Source: Shewanella putrefaciens (lineage in GTDB: Bacteria; Pseudomonadota; Gammaproteobacteria; Enterobacterales; Shewanellaceae). From it: 64,000 nucleotides of DNA. A program made the position numbers and the translations under genes. Each line of letters starts with the position of its first letter. The first letter of the stretch is position 1. Below the pieces are notes generated by a model. That model made no database searches and was not told the DNA's origin. It was given only the letters and a program-made list of their open reading frames with translations. Positions 26,458 through 38,776 of the stretch are shown piece after piece. The DNA lies in NCBI RefSeq assembly GCF_016406325.1, contig NZ_CP066370.1, positions 1,736,001 through 1,800,000 on the forward strand, given 5' to 3'.

Positions 26458-28287
26458 ATGTCGAGTGTTTTTAACGCCCAAAGTTTTTTACGCACGGTTT
26501 CATCTTCTGCCGGGGTTTATCGCATGTATGACGTCAAGGGTGACGTCATCTATGTGGGAAAAGCCAAGGATCTTAAAAAACGGCTTTCGTCGTATTTTCG
26601 TAAAAATTTAGACAATGTTAAGACTCAAGCCTTAGTCTCGCATATTCACCATATTGATGTGACACTGACCCACAGTGAAACCGATGCCTTGTTGCTTGAA
26701 AATGATTACATCAAGCAATACATGCCTAAATACAATGTGTTGTTGCGTGATGATAAATCTTATCCTTACATTTTATTAAGCCAACACGAACACCCAAGGC
26801 TTGCCTATCATCGTGGCCCACTGCGTGAAAAAGGCCATTATTTTGGCCCTTACCCGAATGGCGGCGCGGTACGTGAAAGCCTGCATTTAATGCAGAAACT
26901 CTTTCCTATTCGTCAATGTGACGACCTTTATTACAAATCCCGTTCACGGCCCTGTTTGCAGTATCAGCTTTCCCGCTGTAGTGCGCCTTGCGTGGGAAAA
27001 GTCAGCAATGCCGACTACGACGAACAAGTGAAACTTGCTAGCTTATTTTTAAAAGGCAAAGATCAGCAAGTGATCAGTACGTTAGTAGCTAAGATGGAGC
27101 AGGCGGCGCAGCAGCAGGAATATGAACAGGCGGCACGCTTTCGTGATCAAATTATGGCGCTGCGTAAGGTCGCTGAGCAGCAGGAAGTATCGAACAATAA
27201 AGGCGATATGGATGTGATTGGTGTGCACTATGCGTCGGGTATCGCCTGTTTCCATTTGTTATTTATCCGCGAGGGTAAAATCTTTGGTAGTCGCAGTTAT
27301 TATCCTTCTGTACCGGCCCAGACGGATATGGATGAAGTGCTGCGATCCTTTATTCTGCAGTTTTACTTAAATGCCGATATACAGCGCACTATTCCAAAGG
27401 AAGTGGTCATCAGCCACAACTTTGAAGAGTTGCACGAGCTGGAAGCCGCGGTATCCATTGCACTGAATAAAAAGTTTTCGATAAAGACCAATGTGCGTGC
27501 CGATAGGGCCAGTTTTTTACGCTTGGCTGTGACCAATGCCACCAATGCTGTCATCACGCGTTTATCCCATAAGAACACGGTCGAGCAGCGTTTTGTATTA
27601 TTAGAAGAAATTTTAGAATTGAGTACACCTATACACCGTATGGAATGTTTTGATATCAGTCATACTATGGGAGAAAGTACCGTTGCCTCCTGTGTGGTAT
27701 TTAACCGTGAAGGGCCACATAAAGGAGAATATCGTCGCTATAATATCGAAGGTATTACGCCTGGTGATGATTATGCTGCGATGAAACAAGCTATCACTCG
27801 CCGTTTTGATAAGATTGAAGCAGGCGGTAAAATCCCTGATATTCTGTTTATCGATGGTGGCTTAGGGCAATTACGCATTGCTCAGAAAATTGTAGATGAA
27901 AAATTTGTCCATCTCGATAAAGCGCCGCAATTGATTGGAGTGGCTAAAGGGGAGGGGCGTAAGCCGGGGCTAGAAACATTAATTTTAGGGGATACAGAAA
28001 CGAGTTTTTCCCTTGAAGGTGATTCACCAGCATTACATCTGATTCAGCATATTCGTGATGAATCCCATCGATTTGCGATTACAGGACATCGCAATCGTCG
28101 TCAGAAAACGCGCAATACCTCGACGTTGGAATCTATTCCTGGTATTGGTCCTAAACGTCGTAAAGCACTCTTACAGCATCTTGGTGGGTTACAGGAGGTG
28201 AAGGGGGCGAGTGTAGCCGAATTAGTTAAAGTGCCTGGGATCAGTATAGAAATGGCACAAACCATTCATGATGCATTGCGAGGGTGA
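26458..28287 (+). CDS. uvrC: Excinuclease ABC subunit C
   Basis: The 609-residue protein has all UvrC parts: a GIY-YIG nuclease at the N-terminus ([20 protein letters not shown]), a Cys cluster ([15 protein letters not shown]), the UVR motif that binds UvrB ([15 protein letters not shown]), and an RNase H-like endonuclease region ([24 protein letters not shown]). Tandem helix-hairpin-helix motifs close the chain ([18 protein letters not shown]). It makes both incisions in nucleotide excision repair. It lies between uvrY and pgsA as in enterobacteria. Confidence 0.98.
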   Translation: MSSVFNAQSFLRTVSSSAGVYRMYDVKGDVIYVGKAKDLKKRLSSYFRKNLDNVKTQALVSHIHHIDVTLTHSETDALLLENDYIKQYMPKYNVLLRDDKSYPYILLSQHEHPRLAYHRGPLREKGHYFGPYPNGGAVRESLHLMQKLFPIRQCDDLYYKSRSRPCLQYQLSRCSAPCVGKVSNADYDEQVKLASLFLKGKDQQVISTLVAKMEQAAQQQEYEQAARFRDQIMALRKVAEQQEVSNNKGDMDVIGVHYASGIACFHLLFIREGKIFGSRSYYPSVPAQTDMDEVLRSFILQFYLNADIQRTIPKEVVISHNFEELHELEAAVSIALNKKFSIKTNVRADRASFLRLAVTNATNAVITRLSHKNTVEQRFVLLEEILELSTPIHRMECFDISHTMGESTVASCVVFNREGPHKGEYRRYNIEGITPGDDYAAMKQAITRRFDKIEAGGKIPDILFIDGGLGQLRIAQKIVDEKFVHLDKAPQLIGVAKGEGRKPGLETLILGDTETSFSLEGDSPALHLIQHIRDESHRFAITGHRNRRQKTRNTSTLESIPGIGPKRRKALLQHLGGLQEVKGASVAELVKVPGISIEMAQTIHDALRG

Positions 28288-28334
28288 TAAAATTAAGGCA
28301 AGATTGGCGCTGCTTTTGACTAACTGGTTTGATC

Positions 28335-28883
28335 ATGCCGTTTAACTTACCTATAGCATTAACCCTTTTCAGGCTTTTTTTACTGCCTATCTTTGTCGTG
28401 TTGTTTTACTTACCCTATAGCTGGACGCCTTTCGTCGCAGCCTTCATCTTCTGGTTGGCGGCGTTAACGGATGCATTAGATGGTTATGCGGCACGTAAAT
28501 TAAAGCAATTGACTCGCTTTGGTGCTTTTCTCGATCCTGTTGCTGACAAGCTTATGGTCATCACCGCACTTGTTTTATTAGTGGATCAATATGCCAATGT
28601 TTGGCTCACTTTACCTGCACTCTTTATGATTGGCCGTGAAATTGTGATTTCAGCCTTAAGAGAATGGATGGCTGAAATTGGTAAACGTGGCACAGTTGCG
28701 GTGTCTTGGATTGGCAAATATAAAACTGCCGCTCAGATGGTGGCGATAATAGGATTGATTTGGCAATACAATCCATTGATGACCGATGCTGCATTTGTGC
28801 TGCTGTATATTGCGGCTGTATTAACTTTCTGGTCAATGATGAGTTACATTTTAGCCGCTTGGAAAGATCTCACTGCCGAGTAG
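28335..28883 (+). CDS. pgsA: CDP-diacylglycerol-glycerol-3-phosphate 3-phosphatidyltransferase
   Basis: The 182-residue inner-membrane enzyme carries the CDP-alcohol phosphotransferase signature: D-A-L-D-G-Y-A-A-R followed by G-A-F-L-D-P-V-A-D, matching D-G-x2-A-R-x8-G-x3-D-x3-D. It makes phosphatidylglycerophosphate, the first committed step to phosphatidylglycerol and cardiolipin. The start is set at ATG 28335 from the family N-terminus ([13 protein letters not shown]); an in-frame TTG lies six bases upstream. tRNA-Gly, tRNA-Cys and tRNA-Leu follow, the same order as in E. coli. Confidence 0.96.
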   Translation: MPFNLPIALTLFRLFLLPIFVVLFYLPYSWTPFVAAFIFWLAALTDALDGYAARKLKQLTRFGAFLDPVADKLMVITALVLLVDQYANVWLTLPALFMIGREIVISALREWMAEIGKRGTVAVSWIGKYKTAAQMVAIIGLIWQYNPLMTDAAFVLLYIAAVLTFWSMMSYILAAWKDLTAE

Positions 28884-28945
28884 TGCAATAAAAAATCAAA
28901 CAGATTATTTAGTGTGCAAGCAGTAAGTTATCGTTAAAACAGCGG

Positions 28946-28973
28946 TTGACACTGAGTGTCAAAAAGGTAGAAT
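28946..28973 (+). promoter_or_regulatory. Sigma-70 promoter of the Gly-Cys-Leu tRNA operon
   Basis: TTGACA (28946-28951) and TAGAAT (28968-28973) are 16 bases apart, followed by a GC-rich discriminator (GCCTCCCCG). It lies 62 bases after pgsA and about 122 bases before the first tRNA. Confidence 0.85.
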
Positions 28974-29094
28974 GCCTCCCCGTAGACAAAGGATGGCGTG
29001 AAAACAAAGTCTTAACCCTACGAAAAGAATTAAAGGCAGTTTTAACTCAAAAATTAAAGCATAAAATGCTTATTTTAGTGGGTTAAAAGCAAAA

Positions 29095-29170
29095 GCGACA
29101 TTAGCTCAGTTGGTAGAGCGATACCTTGCCAAGGTATAGGTCATCGGTTCGAACCCGATATGTCGCTCCA
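29095..29170 (+). tRNA. tRNA-Gly (GCC)
   Basis: Seventy-six bases with encoded CCA, anticodon GCC in CTTGCCAAG, and complete D and T arms. Confidence 0.97.
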
Positions 29171-29223
29171 AATTCTAAAAGTCTAATTTTGCTTAAGCTG
29201 AGTTGGTCTTTAGTTAGAATAAT

Positions 29224-29297
29224 GGCGCGATGGCAGAATGGCTATGCTGCGGATTGCAAATCCGTCGATCTCGGTTCGACTCCGGGTCGCGCCTCCA
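29224..29297 (+). tRNA. tRNA-Cys (GCA)
   Basis: Seventy-four bases with encoded CCA, anticodon GCA in GATTGCAAATC, discriminator U. It follows tRNA-Gly as in the E. coli glyW-cysT-leuZ cluster. Confidence 0.97.
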
Positions 29298-29347
29298 TAG
29301 ATATAAAATATTAATGACACGATTCCCGTTGTTAATATGAAGAGTTT

Positions 29348-29434
29348 GCCCGAGTGGTGGAATCGGTAGACACAAGGGATTTAAAATCCCTCGCTGGTAA
29401 CAGCGTGCCAGTTCAAGTCTGGCCTCGGGTACCA
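29348..29434 (+). tRNA. tRNA-Leu (TAA), copy 1
   Basis: Eighty-seven bases, class II, with anticodon TAA in GATTTAAAATC, a variable arm (CGCTGGTAACAGCG) and encoded CCA. Confidence 0.97.
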
Positions 29435-29549
29435 TTATTATAATGGTGACAGCTCAAATTGAGCTGAAGCGTTAAACTTCGTTACCTTGTGAAAGAGCGA
29501 AGCAAAGAGTTAACAATATCAAAAGCAAAGCTTGCGATATACAGAGTTT

Positions 29550-29636
29550 GCCCGAGTGGTGGAATCGGTAGACACAAGGGATTTAAAATCCCTCGCTGGT
29601 AACAGCGTGCCAGTTCAAGTCTGGCCTCGGGTACCA
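29550..29636 (+). tRNA. tRNA-Leu (TAA), copy 2
   Basis: Identical to copy 1 over all 87 bases, 202 bases downstream. Its last 16 bases begin the first unit of a 146-bp tandem repeat. Confidence 0.97.
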
Positions 29637-30127
29637 TTATTCTTAGTGAATAGTAAATAAGCCTCGACATTAGTCGGGGCTTTTTTGCATTCTGGCGATT
29701 AATGAATTTTTCATTGGCTAGATTTGACTGACACGCTAGGCGTGCCACTTTCAATACAAGCGCAGTCTGGCCTCGGGTACCATTATTCTTAGTGAATAGT
29801 AAAAAAGCCTCGACATTAGTCGGTGCTTTTTTGCATTCTGGCGATTAATGAATTTTTCATTGGCTAGATTTGACTGACACGCTAGGCGTGCCACTTTCAA
29901 TATAAGCTCAGTCTGGCCTCGGGTACCATTATTCTTAGTGAATAGTAAAAAAGCCTCGACATTAGTCGGGGCTTTTTTGCATTCTGGCGATTAATGAATT
30001 TTTCATTGGCTAGATTTGACTGACACGCTAGGCGTGCCACTTTCAATATAAGCTCAGTCTGGCCTCGGGTACCATTATTCTTAGTGAATAGTAAAAAAGC
30101 CTCGACATTAGTCGGGGCTTTTTTGCA
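29621..30127 (+). repeat. 146-bp tandem repeats starting with the tRNA-Leu 3' end (about 3.5 units)
   Basis: Units start at 29621, 29767, 29913 and 30059, exactly 146 bases apart; the last is partial. Each starts with CTGGCCTCGGGTACCA, the last 16 bases of tRNA-Leu. A T-tailed hairpin (GCCTCGAC/GTCGGGGC) follows, and then a segment with an internal palindrome (GACACGCTAGGCGTGCC). Units differ by a few bases, such as one G-to-T in the hairpin of the second unit. No gene is seen in them. The layout resembles the rtT repeats after tRNA-Tyr in E. coli. Confidence 0.92.
29661..29686 (+). terminator. Terminator of the tRNA operon, repeated in each 146-bp unit
   Basis: GCCTCGAC pairs with GTCGGGGC, followed by six T. 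Copies recur near 29807, 29953 and 30099. Confidence 0.88.
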
Positions 30128-30187
30128 ATTAGCATCTTTAGCATCTGACGCTATATCGACAAGTGCTAAATCAGCATTTATGTGAAT

Positions 30188-31114
30188 TTAGGAGAACAGC
30201 GTTTCTTCTAGGGTTCGACCTCTTAGAAGCATTTTATATTGCCATTGATGGGAGTCCAAAAGTGAAAGTAATGCGATTTCAACATCATAATGAGTTGGGA
30301 AATTTTCCTCTTTATGCTTATCTTTATTGTTTAGCTGAATAATAAACACATTAGTTTGCTTAGAACTGATATTGATCACACCACTGAGTTTCGCTATTTC
30401 CTGCAGTAATTTTTCACTGTCACAGTTTTGCATCGTTAATGTGAGATAGTCACTATCGGTGGAGGCGCGCATTGAGACAGATTGACTTAATTCACCTTTG
30501 TCGAGATACAACACTTGATCGCAAAGTTTTTCTAATTCATCAAGATTATGGGAACTGATCATAAAGGTTGTCGTAGTTGACAGTGCTTTTACCAGTTCTC
30601 GCACTTTTTTAGCATTAGCGGGATCGAGTCCTGCCGTCGGTTCATCCAGTAGCACTAGTTGCGGTGAGCCAATCAAGGCTTGGGCAATGGCGACACGTTT
30701 ACTCATGCCATGGCTTAGGCTAGGAGGCTTTTGCTGAGCCACTTCAGCCAAATCTACTAAGGTCAGTACTCGTAATGCTTCTTTCGCTGCAACATGAGCA
30801 TTCATCCCCTGTAAACGGGCGAAAAAAGCCAATTGACTTGCAATAGTGAGGTTGGGATCGAGTGCAGCATCCTGAGGTAATGCTGCTATTTTACCTAAGA
30901 GTTTGGGACTATTGGGGGCTTCACCCAGTAAGGTTATTGTGCCAGCGCTTGGGGATAAATAGCCGCATAGTAAACTAAATAGCGTGGTTTTACCTGCACC
31001 ATTAGGGCCAACAAGGGCAATGGGGGCGCCCGCTTCAGGGTTAAAGCTGACATCATTTAAGGCTTGTTTGCTTCCGTAGGATTTAGATAAGCCTTGGCAT
31101 TGGATCAGACTCAT
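30188..31114 (-). CDS. ABC transporter ATP-binding protein
   Basis: The protein of about 308 residues has Walker A (GPNGAGKTT), the signature LSHGMSKRVAIAQAL, Walker B (LVLLDEPTAGLDP) and the switch histidine (MISSHNLDEL). A C-terminal extension of about 90 residues follows, as in ABC-2-type export ATPases. The start is ATG 31114, whose ATGA overlaps the stop of the upstream permease gene, so the two are translationally coupled and form one exporter. The substrate is not evident; a NosFY- or GldAG-like role is possible. Confidence 0.9.
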   Translation of the reverse strand: MSLIQCQGLSKSYGSKQALNDVSFNPEAGAPIALVGPNGAGKTTLFSLLCGYLSPSAGTITLLGEAPNSPKLLGKIAALPQDAALDPNLTIASQLAFFARLQGMNAHVAAKEALRVLTLVDLAEVAQQKPPSLSHGMSKRVAIAQALIGSPQLVLLDEPTAGLDPANAKKVRELVKALSTTTTFMISSHNLDELEKLCDQVLYLDKGELSQSVSMRASTDSDYLTLTMQNCDSEKLLQEIAKLSGVINISSKQTNVFIIQLNNKDKHKEENFPTHYDVEIALLSLLDSHQWQYKMLLRGRTLEETLFS

Positions 31115-31941
31115 AGCGAACTCCGTTGCATGTAAATGCGGCAAAGCAATAGGGCTGCCATAGTTTGTAATAATGGAATGGGTGTAAAAGCCAGACTATT
31201 GAAACCATTAGTATTGAGCATATCTGAGAGTTGTGCGCCAGGTAGCAACCATTGGAGCTCGGCAAAAACACTGGACTGATTACTTAATAATAGAATGGTC
31301 AGTGATACCAGAGTCCATAAAATGGTTGCCAACACCATAGCTTGACGGGCTGTTCTGGCATATAAAGACAATAAGGTCATCACGGCGGTGAAAGGTAAAA
31401 TCACGATAATGAGATTGAGCCCCACTAAGGCTCCAGAGCTTAAGGCTTCTAATATCAAATGACTATCTCGGCTGAGCGCAAGTGCGATAGTCGCAATGAT
31501 GGTCAGCAGGATAAGTAAGCCTTGGATCAGGATTTGACCGAGGAAACGTCCCAAGAGCAGACTATCACGGCTGGTGCGTATACTTAAAAATCGTAAGGTG
31601 CCACGGGTTTTATCCGACGAAAACTGATCGGCAGCGATAAGAATGCTAAACATAGGAAATAAATAGAGAGCAAAACACCAAAATACCGCCATTTCAGCCA
31701 CTGGCCATTCGAACAAGACATTAAGGGTATTTACGCCAAAAAGACTATCAACTAAGTCTTTGATATTGGGCTGCAGTAACATCGCTGAAGCGCCTTGAAT
31801 GGGGTAGAGCAATAGAACACCCCAGACGAGTGCGAAGGCAATTATTACGATGATCCCTCGGGTATTAAAGAGGAATTTACGCAATTCAAAGGTAGCGATA
31901 ATCAGCATATTTTTAAATGTGCTTGGCGGATGATTTGTCAT
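31111..31941 (-). CDS. ABC-2-type transporter permease
   Basis: The 276-residue protein has an N-terminal cytoplasmic entry helix (LIIATFELRKFLFNTRGII) and about six membrane segments. Its loop QFSSDKTRGTLRFLSIRTSR matches the D-x-x-x-G-T/S-x-x-x-L motif of ABC-2 permeases. It is the membrane partner of the ATPase encoded immediately downstream. Substrate is unknown. Confidence 0.87.
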   Translation of the reverse strand: MTNHPPSTFKNMLIIATFELRKFLFNTRGIIVIIAFALVWGVLLLYPIQGASAMLLQPNIKDLVDSLFGVNTLNVLFEWPVAEMAVFWCFALYLFPMFSILIAADQFSSDKTRGTLRFLSIRTSRDSLLLGRFLGQILIQGLLILLTIIATIALALSRDSHLILEALSSGALVGLNLIIVILPFTAVMTLLSLYARTARQAMVLATILWTLVSLTILLLSNQSSVFAELQWLLPGAQLSDMLNTNGFNSLAFTPIPLLQTMAALLLCRIYMQRSSL

Positions 31942-32013
31942 TAACAGTCTCTATCATTGCATGAGTTGGTATGACCCATGCTGGTACCATATAGTGAGGC
32001 TTATGCTGTTAGC

Positions 32014-32679
32014 CTAGGTTAACGATGCAATGAGCTCATCGAATTTTTGTGTAAGTGTGGCTACATGCTGTTCTAGCTCAGTGACTCTTGCAACCAATGC
32101 TCCATGTTCGACTAATGCTGCGACAGGAGCAATATGGGGTTTATCTGTGTGATCACTGGTTGTTACCACATTAGCTGACGTCTCAGAAAACAATTCCACA
32201 TAGCGACTTTCGCGTCGCCCAGGTTCCCTTGGTAGTTGCTTTAAGATTGGTTTAGTGCGGCTGATTAGTTGCTTAATGCAATCTTCAACTTCGATCACAT
32301 CTTTAAATTCGTGGAGTCTATTGCTTCTGGTGCGTAATTCCCCCGGTGTTTGTGGACCACGTAGCAACAATAAACAGACGATGGCAACCGCGGCGGGTGA
32401 CAATTGTAATTCGCTAAATTCGGTGTTGCAGAATCGATGCTTATATTTGACTACGCGACTGCCAAATCCCGATTGCTCGCTGATGAGACGCTTTTTAGTT
32501 AGGGAGTCAAGGGCATCTTGCACTTGAGCTTCGCTTAAGTCCAACACGGGTTCACGGCTGGTTTTTTGATTACAGGCTAAGGTCAATGCGTTTAGCGAGA
32601 GTGGATATTGCTCGGGAGTGGTGATTTCTTTTTCCAGCAGGCATCCGATGACTCTGGCTTCGTGTAACGTTAGTTCCAT
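32014..32679 (-). CDS. YceH family (DUF480/UPF0502) protein
   Basis: The 221-residue protein has the YceH signature at its start ([22 protein letters not shown] then [19 protein letters not shown]). Paired winged-helix domains follow, with the second at [22 protein letters not shown]-terminal coiled coil ([20 protein letters not shown]) closes it. Wing folds suggest nucleic-acid or protein binding, but the molecular role is unknown. The gene stands alone between the ABC pair and the CvfB-like gene. Confidence 0.9.
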   Translation of the reverse strand: MELTLHEARVIGCLLEKEITTPEQYPLSLNALTLACNQKTSREPVLDLSEAQVQDALDSLTKKRLISEQSGFGSRVVKYKHRFCNTEFSELQLSPAAVAIVCLLLLRGPQTPGELRTRSNRLHEFKDVIEVEDCIKQLISRTKPILKQLPREPGRRESRYVELFSETSANVVTTSDHTDKPHIAPVAALVEHGALVARVTELEQHVATLTQKFDELIASLT

Positions 32680-32804
32680 ATAAGCTCCAAAGAAAAAAGC
32701 ATGGCTTTGTTTATAACAGAGCCATGCTTAATATCCTAGTTCTTGTCAGTAAAACGCTGTCTTAGTGGCGGTAAACTGTACAACTTAGTAAACAATCATG
32801 TTGA

Positions 32805-33647
32805 TTATTCTGCCGTTTCAGTTAAACGCAGCCCGTCATTATCGATACTCAGTTGGCCATTTTTGAATAGGCCTCCAATGGCTTTTTTAAAGGCTTTTTT
32901 GCTCATACCGAGTTGATCATAAATGATTTCTGCATCGGTTTTATCGGTTAAGGCTAAAAAACCTCCCGCTTGTTTGAGTTTAATCAAAATGATATGGGCA
33001 TGCTTATCGAGTTCTTGTTTATTGCCCTGTTGCAGTACCAGATCGATTTTGCCGTCGCGGCGCACTTGTTTAATATAGCCTTTGACTCGCTGACCAAAAC
33101 GCAGTTTTTGGAACACTTCGTTTTCGTAAATCACTCCCCAATGAGCATGATTAATAATGGCTTTGTAGCCTAAATCTGTGGTGCCACCGATATATAAATC
33201 GACCTGTTGTCCAGCGGTGTAGTCTGGCTCAGTTTTATCAAGAAACTTATCAATTTTAGAGGAGGCAACAATCCGTTCATCGGCACGATTTGCGTGCACA
33301 TAAACCAAATAAGAGCGACCTTCTTCGATAGGCTTATGTTGCTCACCGAAGGGCAGTAATAGGTCTTTATCTAAGCCCCAGTCTAAAAAGGCACCATAGG
33401 GACCCGTTGCGACGGCTTTTAAATAAGCAAATTCCCCCACTTGTGCCAATGGACGGCGCGTGGTGGCAATCACGATATCTTCAGAATCGAGATACAGAAA
33501 CACGTCAAGCAGATCACCGACTTGGCAGTCTTTCGGGGTGACTTTGTTTGGCAGCAGTACTTGCCCTAATTCATGGGCGTTTAAATACACGCCAAAGCTG
33601 ACTTGTTTTACAACCTCAAGTTTGCAGGTTTTACCTATCTGTACCAT
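32805..33647 (-). CDS. CvfB/YitL-family S1-like RNA-binding protein
   Basis: The 280-residue protein carries consecutive S1-like modules: the first at VVKQVSFGVYLNAHELGQVL, the second at LKAVATGPYGAFLDWGLDKD, the third at VYENEVFQKLRFGQRVKGYI. A C-terminal winged helix follows (DQLGMSKKAFKKAIGGLFKN). This order is that of CvfB (conserved virulence factor B) proteins, which bind RNA. It is probably a post-transcriptional regulator; no target is known. Confidence 0.88.
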   Translation of the reverse strand: MVQIGKTCKLEVVKQVSFGVYLNAHELGQVLLPNKVTPKDCQVGDLLDVFLYLDSEDIVIATTRRPLAQVGEFAYLKAVATGPYGAFLDWGLDKDLLLPFGEQHKPIEEGRSYLVYVHANRADERIVASSKIDKFLDKTEPDYTAGQQVDLYIGGTTDLGYKAIINHAHWGVIYENEVFQKLRFGQRVKGYIKQVRRDGKIDLVLQQGNKQELDKHAHIILIKLKQAGGFLALTDKTDAEIIYDQLGMSKKAFKKAIGGLFKNGQLSIDNDGLRLTETAE

Positions 33648-34195
33648 GGATTTCTCTGTGCATATGGATATTGTTCGGCGACGATTATAACTGTTTTAGT
33701 ATTGAAACTGCAGTTTTATTGCGGATGGAAGGGTGATGGGGAAAGAACGGCCAGTATGGGCTAAAACAAAGGTGTAATGGGATTTGTACATTCTCCATTT
33801 TGGACTTTCGTTTTTTGTACCTCAAAGCACTCAACTTAATATTGAATCGCAGAGTGTGCCAATGGTGTTGATTTTCTTAGTGAGCCTATTAAAAAATATT
33901 GAACAGCATTAATTGGTTTTCATATCTTAAGTTGCTTATTTTAAAGTATAAAAAATATTGATGATAATAATATTTGTTACCGAGGTGTATGTTATATTTT
34001 AACGCAAAATAATTAATGAGATTCTTGCTTGCATTCTGTGACATTGCGCGGTTTAATTGCGCCGTTTAGCGAGTTAGCTCGTTACATACAAGACAAATAT
34101 TACGTGAGTAGTAAAGGTTTTATGGTTCACTGGTCATTAACCGTGTAACAAATAATATATAGTTGTTACATGGGGTTAAGAGGGTTTTTTAGCTA
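33648..34195 (+). other. Long AT-rich intergenic region
   Basis: No gene of reasonable quality is seen in about 550 bases between the divergent cvfB-like gene and the small ORF before speA. The stretch is AT-rich around 33880-34020. It should hold promoters in both directions, but I could not identify them. Confidence 0.4.
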
Positions 34196-34348
34196 ATGCA
34201 CAAGCATCCATTTTTTTCGCTTTACCTAAAAGCGTCACAATGCCAGCGCGCCATTGTCGTACCTTATGATGATACTGGCCTTAAACATCTCACGTTAATT
34301 CGCATCAATTCTGGCCGCGAAGAAGCCAACAGTCCCCTGTTATCATAA
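34196..34348 (+). CDS. Possible 50-residue small protein upstream of speA
   Basis: ATG 34196 opens a 50-codon frame reading MHKHPFFSLYLKASQCQRAI and continuing to NSGREEANSPLLS. Codon use and composition look like real protein, and AAGAGGG lies 11 bases before the ATG. No family is recognised. It sits about 470 bases before speA on the same strand, so it might be a leader-type ORF or an independent small protein. There is no polyarginine or polyornithine tract that would directly explain arginine sensing. Confidence 0.45.
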   Translation: MHKHPFFSLYLKASQCQRAIVVPYDDTGLKHLTLIRINSGREEANSPLLS

Positions 34349-34439
34349 TCTTGCCTCTTTTTAGGTGGTCATTGCTCAATGCTTTACCGCTTAATATGTA
34401 AAATTGATCCTTAATGTTATTTATATTTGCGTTGTAAAC

Positions 34440-36733
<2,294 letters not shown>

Positions 36734-36751
36734 TTTTTAATGTGTTAAATT

Positions 36752-36787
36752 AAATCAGCCTAGGGTGACTTAGGCTGATTTTTGTTT
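36752..36787 (+). terminator. Terminator after speA
   Basis: AAATCAGCCTA (36752-36762) pairs with TAGGCTGATTT (36771-36781), followed by a T-rich tail. Confidence 0.88.
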
Positions 36788-36862
36788 TTATAAGGGAAAG
36801 ATTTTCGCTTTTATTGCAGTCTGAGTCGTGTAAAATCCCGTTGTTCTAGGATTAAGTAAAGG

Positions 36863-37834
36863 ATGAGTGACGATCATGAGGTCAAAGAGTTGATGTTTTT
36901 CGAAGGTTCAGAAAAAAAGCTCGAGATTATCGTGACCCCAGTTGCGGCTAATTTACGCCAATTGGATTTATCTTTTTGGTCATCCTTAGTGCGATGCGCC
37001 AATGCGGATATCCTTTCTACGCTGAAAAGTGAACACTGTGATGCTTATTTACTCAGTGAATCTAGCCTGTTTGTTTGGGATGATAGAATTTTAATTTTAA
37101 CCTGTGGTAACAGCATGTTAGTCAATGCTGCTTGCTATTTTATTGACAAGTTAATGGTCAATAATATCGCATTAGTCAGCTACCAGCGCAAAAATGAATA
37201 CCATTCCCACCTGCAAAACAGCACCTTTGCCGATGATATTGTTCAATTGCGTCGACTCATCTCCGGCAAGGCGTTTCGTATCGGACATTTAGACTCACAT
37301 CACCATTATTTTTTCTGCTCAGAAGGGCGCTATCATGCCCAATCGGACGATAATACCTTAGAGTTGCTCATGTACCATATTCGGGGCGAGTTTGCCGACT
37401 ATCTTAACGGTGAGGTACAAACCAAATCCGAGATTTGTGCGTGGCTTGAATTGGATAGATTATTTCCTGAATTCACCTTTGATGCTCATTTATTTGAGCC
37501 ATATGGCTTTTCAATGAATGGACTTTGGGAGAAGTATTACATTACGTTGCATATTACGCCCCAGGCTGGACAAGCGTATGGCTGCTCCTATGTGAGTTTT
37601 GAAACTAATCTTGATTTGTCACTATATCCCTACGCTGTGCTCGAGCATTTGTTAAGCGTGTTTTCCCCTGTGAGTTGGGATGTGATTGGGTTTAACCATC
37701 CTATCGAGACACAAGTATTTCCTGCACATTTATGCTTAGGGAGTTGTTCATTAACGACCGAGCAAGGTTATAACATTCGTTTTAACCACTATCAGCAGTG
37801 TCAGATTGAAGTACTGATCCCTGAAGTCATGTAA
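36863..37834 (+). CDS. S-adenosylmethionine decarboxylase proenzyme, eukaryote-like type
   Basis: The 323-residue protein aligns by eye with the eukaryotic AdoMetDC rather than the SpeD of E. coli. It has FFEGSEKKLEI (Glu14 and Glu17, matching human Glu8 and Glu11), YLLSESSLFV with the self-cleavage site between Glu66 and Ser67, and the catalytic cysteine Cys81 in LTCGNS. The processing Ser is in YGFSMNGL and the His in TLHITPQ, followed by SYVSFETNL. Cleavage would create the pyruvoyl group. The product supplies aminopropyl groups for spermidine, though no spermidine synthase gene lies in this window. It lies beside speA. Confidence 0.88.
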   Translation: MSDDHEVKELMFFEGSEKKLEIIVTPVAANLRQLDLSFWSSLVRCANADILSTLKSEHCDAYLLSESSLFVWDDRILILTCGNSMLVNAACYFIDKLMVNNIALVSYQRKNEYHSHLQNSTFADDIVQLRRLISGKAFRIGHLDSHHHYFFCSEGRYHAQSDDNTLELLMYHIRGEFADYLNGEVQTKSEICAWLELDRLFPEFTFDAHLFEPYGFSMNGLWEKYYITLHITPQAGQAYGCSYVSFETNLDLSLYPYAVLEHLLSVFSPVSWDVIGFNHPIETQVFPAHLCLGSCSLTTEQGYNIRFNHYQQCQIEVLIPEVM

Positions 37835-38023
37835 ATTATTGGTATTTGTCTTTCTTGGAGAATACCATGGATTTTTTGTTGATATTTTTATCTTTTGTTG
37901 CCATTGAGAAAGGCTAAGATTTTTTATTTTGCGTGGTAAACTCATCCCATTGATGCGATAGCTTTTTGCTGTAATAAAAGTGATTGCCATGATTAGACTG
38001 CCCGTTTGCTTAAGGAATTCCCC

Positions 38024-38662
38024 ATGACAGATCTCAGTGATATCCGCCGCGAGTATGCTAAAGGCGGCTTAAGACGTGCCGACTTACCGCAAAACCCGAT
38101 GGACTTGTTTGCACTGTGGATGACACAGGCGAGGGATGCTGAGCTTAGCGATCCCACTGCAATGTGTGTGGCAACTGTGGATGAACAAGGTCAACCTTTT
38201 CAACGGATTGTGTTACTTAAGCGTTTTGATGACACAGGTTTTGTGTTTTTCACTAACTTAGGCAGCCGTAAGGCACAGCAGATCGCAGCCAATAATAAAG
38301 TCAGTTTACATTTCCCTTGGCATCCTTTGGAGCGCCAAGTATCGGTGCTTGGCGAAGCTCAGGCCCTTTCTACTACTGAAGTACTTAAATACTTTATGAC
38401 TCGGCCTAAAGACAGCCAAATTGCTGCATGGGTATCGCAGCAATCGAGTAAACTCAGTGCCAGACAAGTGCTTGAGGGCAAATTTTTCGAAATGAAGGCT
38501 AAGTTCGCTAAGGGGGATGTGCCCTTGCCTAGTTTTTGGGGGGGATATCTTGTCAGACCCAAGAGTATCGAATTTTGGCAGGGAGGAGAGCACAGATTGC
38601 ATGATCGTTTTATTTATACTCTCGATAATACTCAGTGGATTATCGATCGTTTAGCCCCATAA
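38024..38662 (+). CDS. pdxH: Pyridoxamine 5'-phosphate oxidase
   Basis: The 212-residue FMN enzyme shows the family signatures [20 protein letters not shown] in the FMN/PLP-binding region and the C-terminal [15 protein letters not shown]. It oxidises pyridoxamine or pyridoxine 5'-phosphate to pyridoxal 5'-phosphate, the last step of vitamin B6 synthesis and salvage. The start at ATG 38024 ([11 protein letters not shown]) is preceded by TAAGGA at 38011-38016; the open frame begins a little earlier. Confidence 0.96.
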   Translation: MTDLSDIRREYAKGGLRRADLPQNPMDLFALWMTQARDAELSDPTAMCVATVDEQGQPFQRIVLLKRFDDTGFVFFTNLGSRKAQQIAANNKVSLHFPWHPLERQVSVLGEAQALSTTEVLKYFMTRPKDSQIAAWVSQQSSKLSARQVLEGKFFEMKAKFAKGDVPLPSFWGGYLVRPKSIEFWQGGEHRLHDRFIYTLDNTQWIIDRLAP

Positions 38663-38776
38663 TCGGGTCTGAAATCTTGTTTCAGATATTTGATGTGACG
38701 AAATAGTCGAATCGTGGAGCCACTCTAGGTTGAGTGATTATGATTAAGTCGCCATTGTTTAAGTCGTTATTATTGA

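Noticed and set aside
29621..30127. A CRISPR array
   Set aside because: The repeats are whole 146-bp units with no variable spacers between short repeats, and no cas genes are present.
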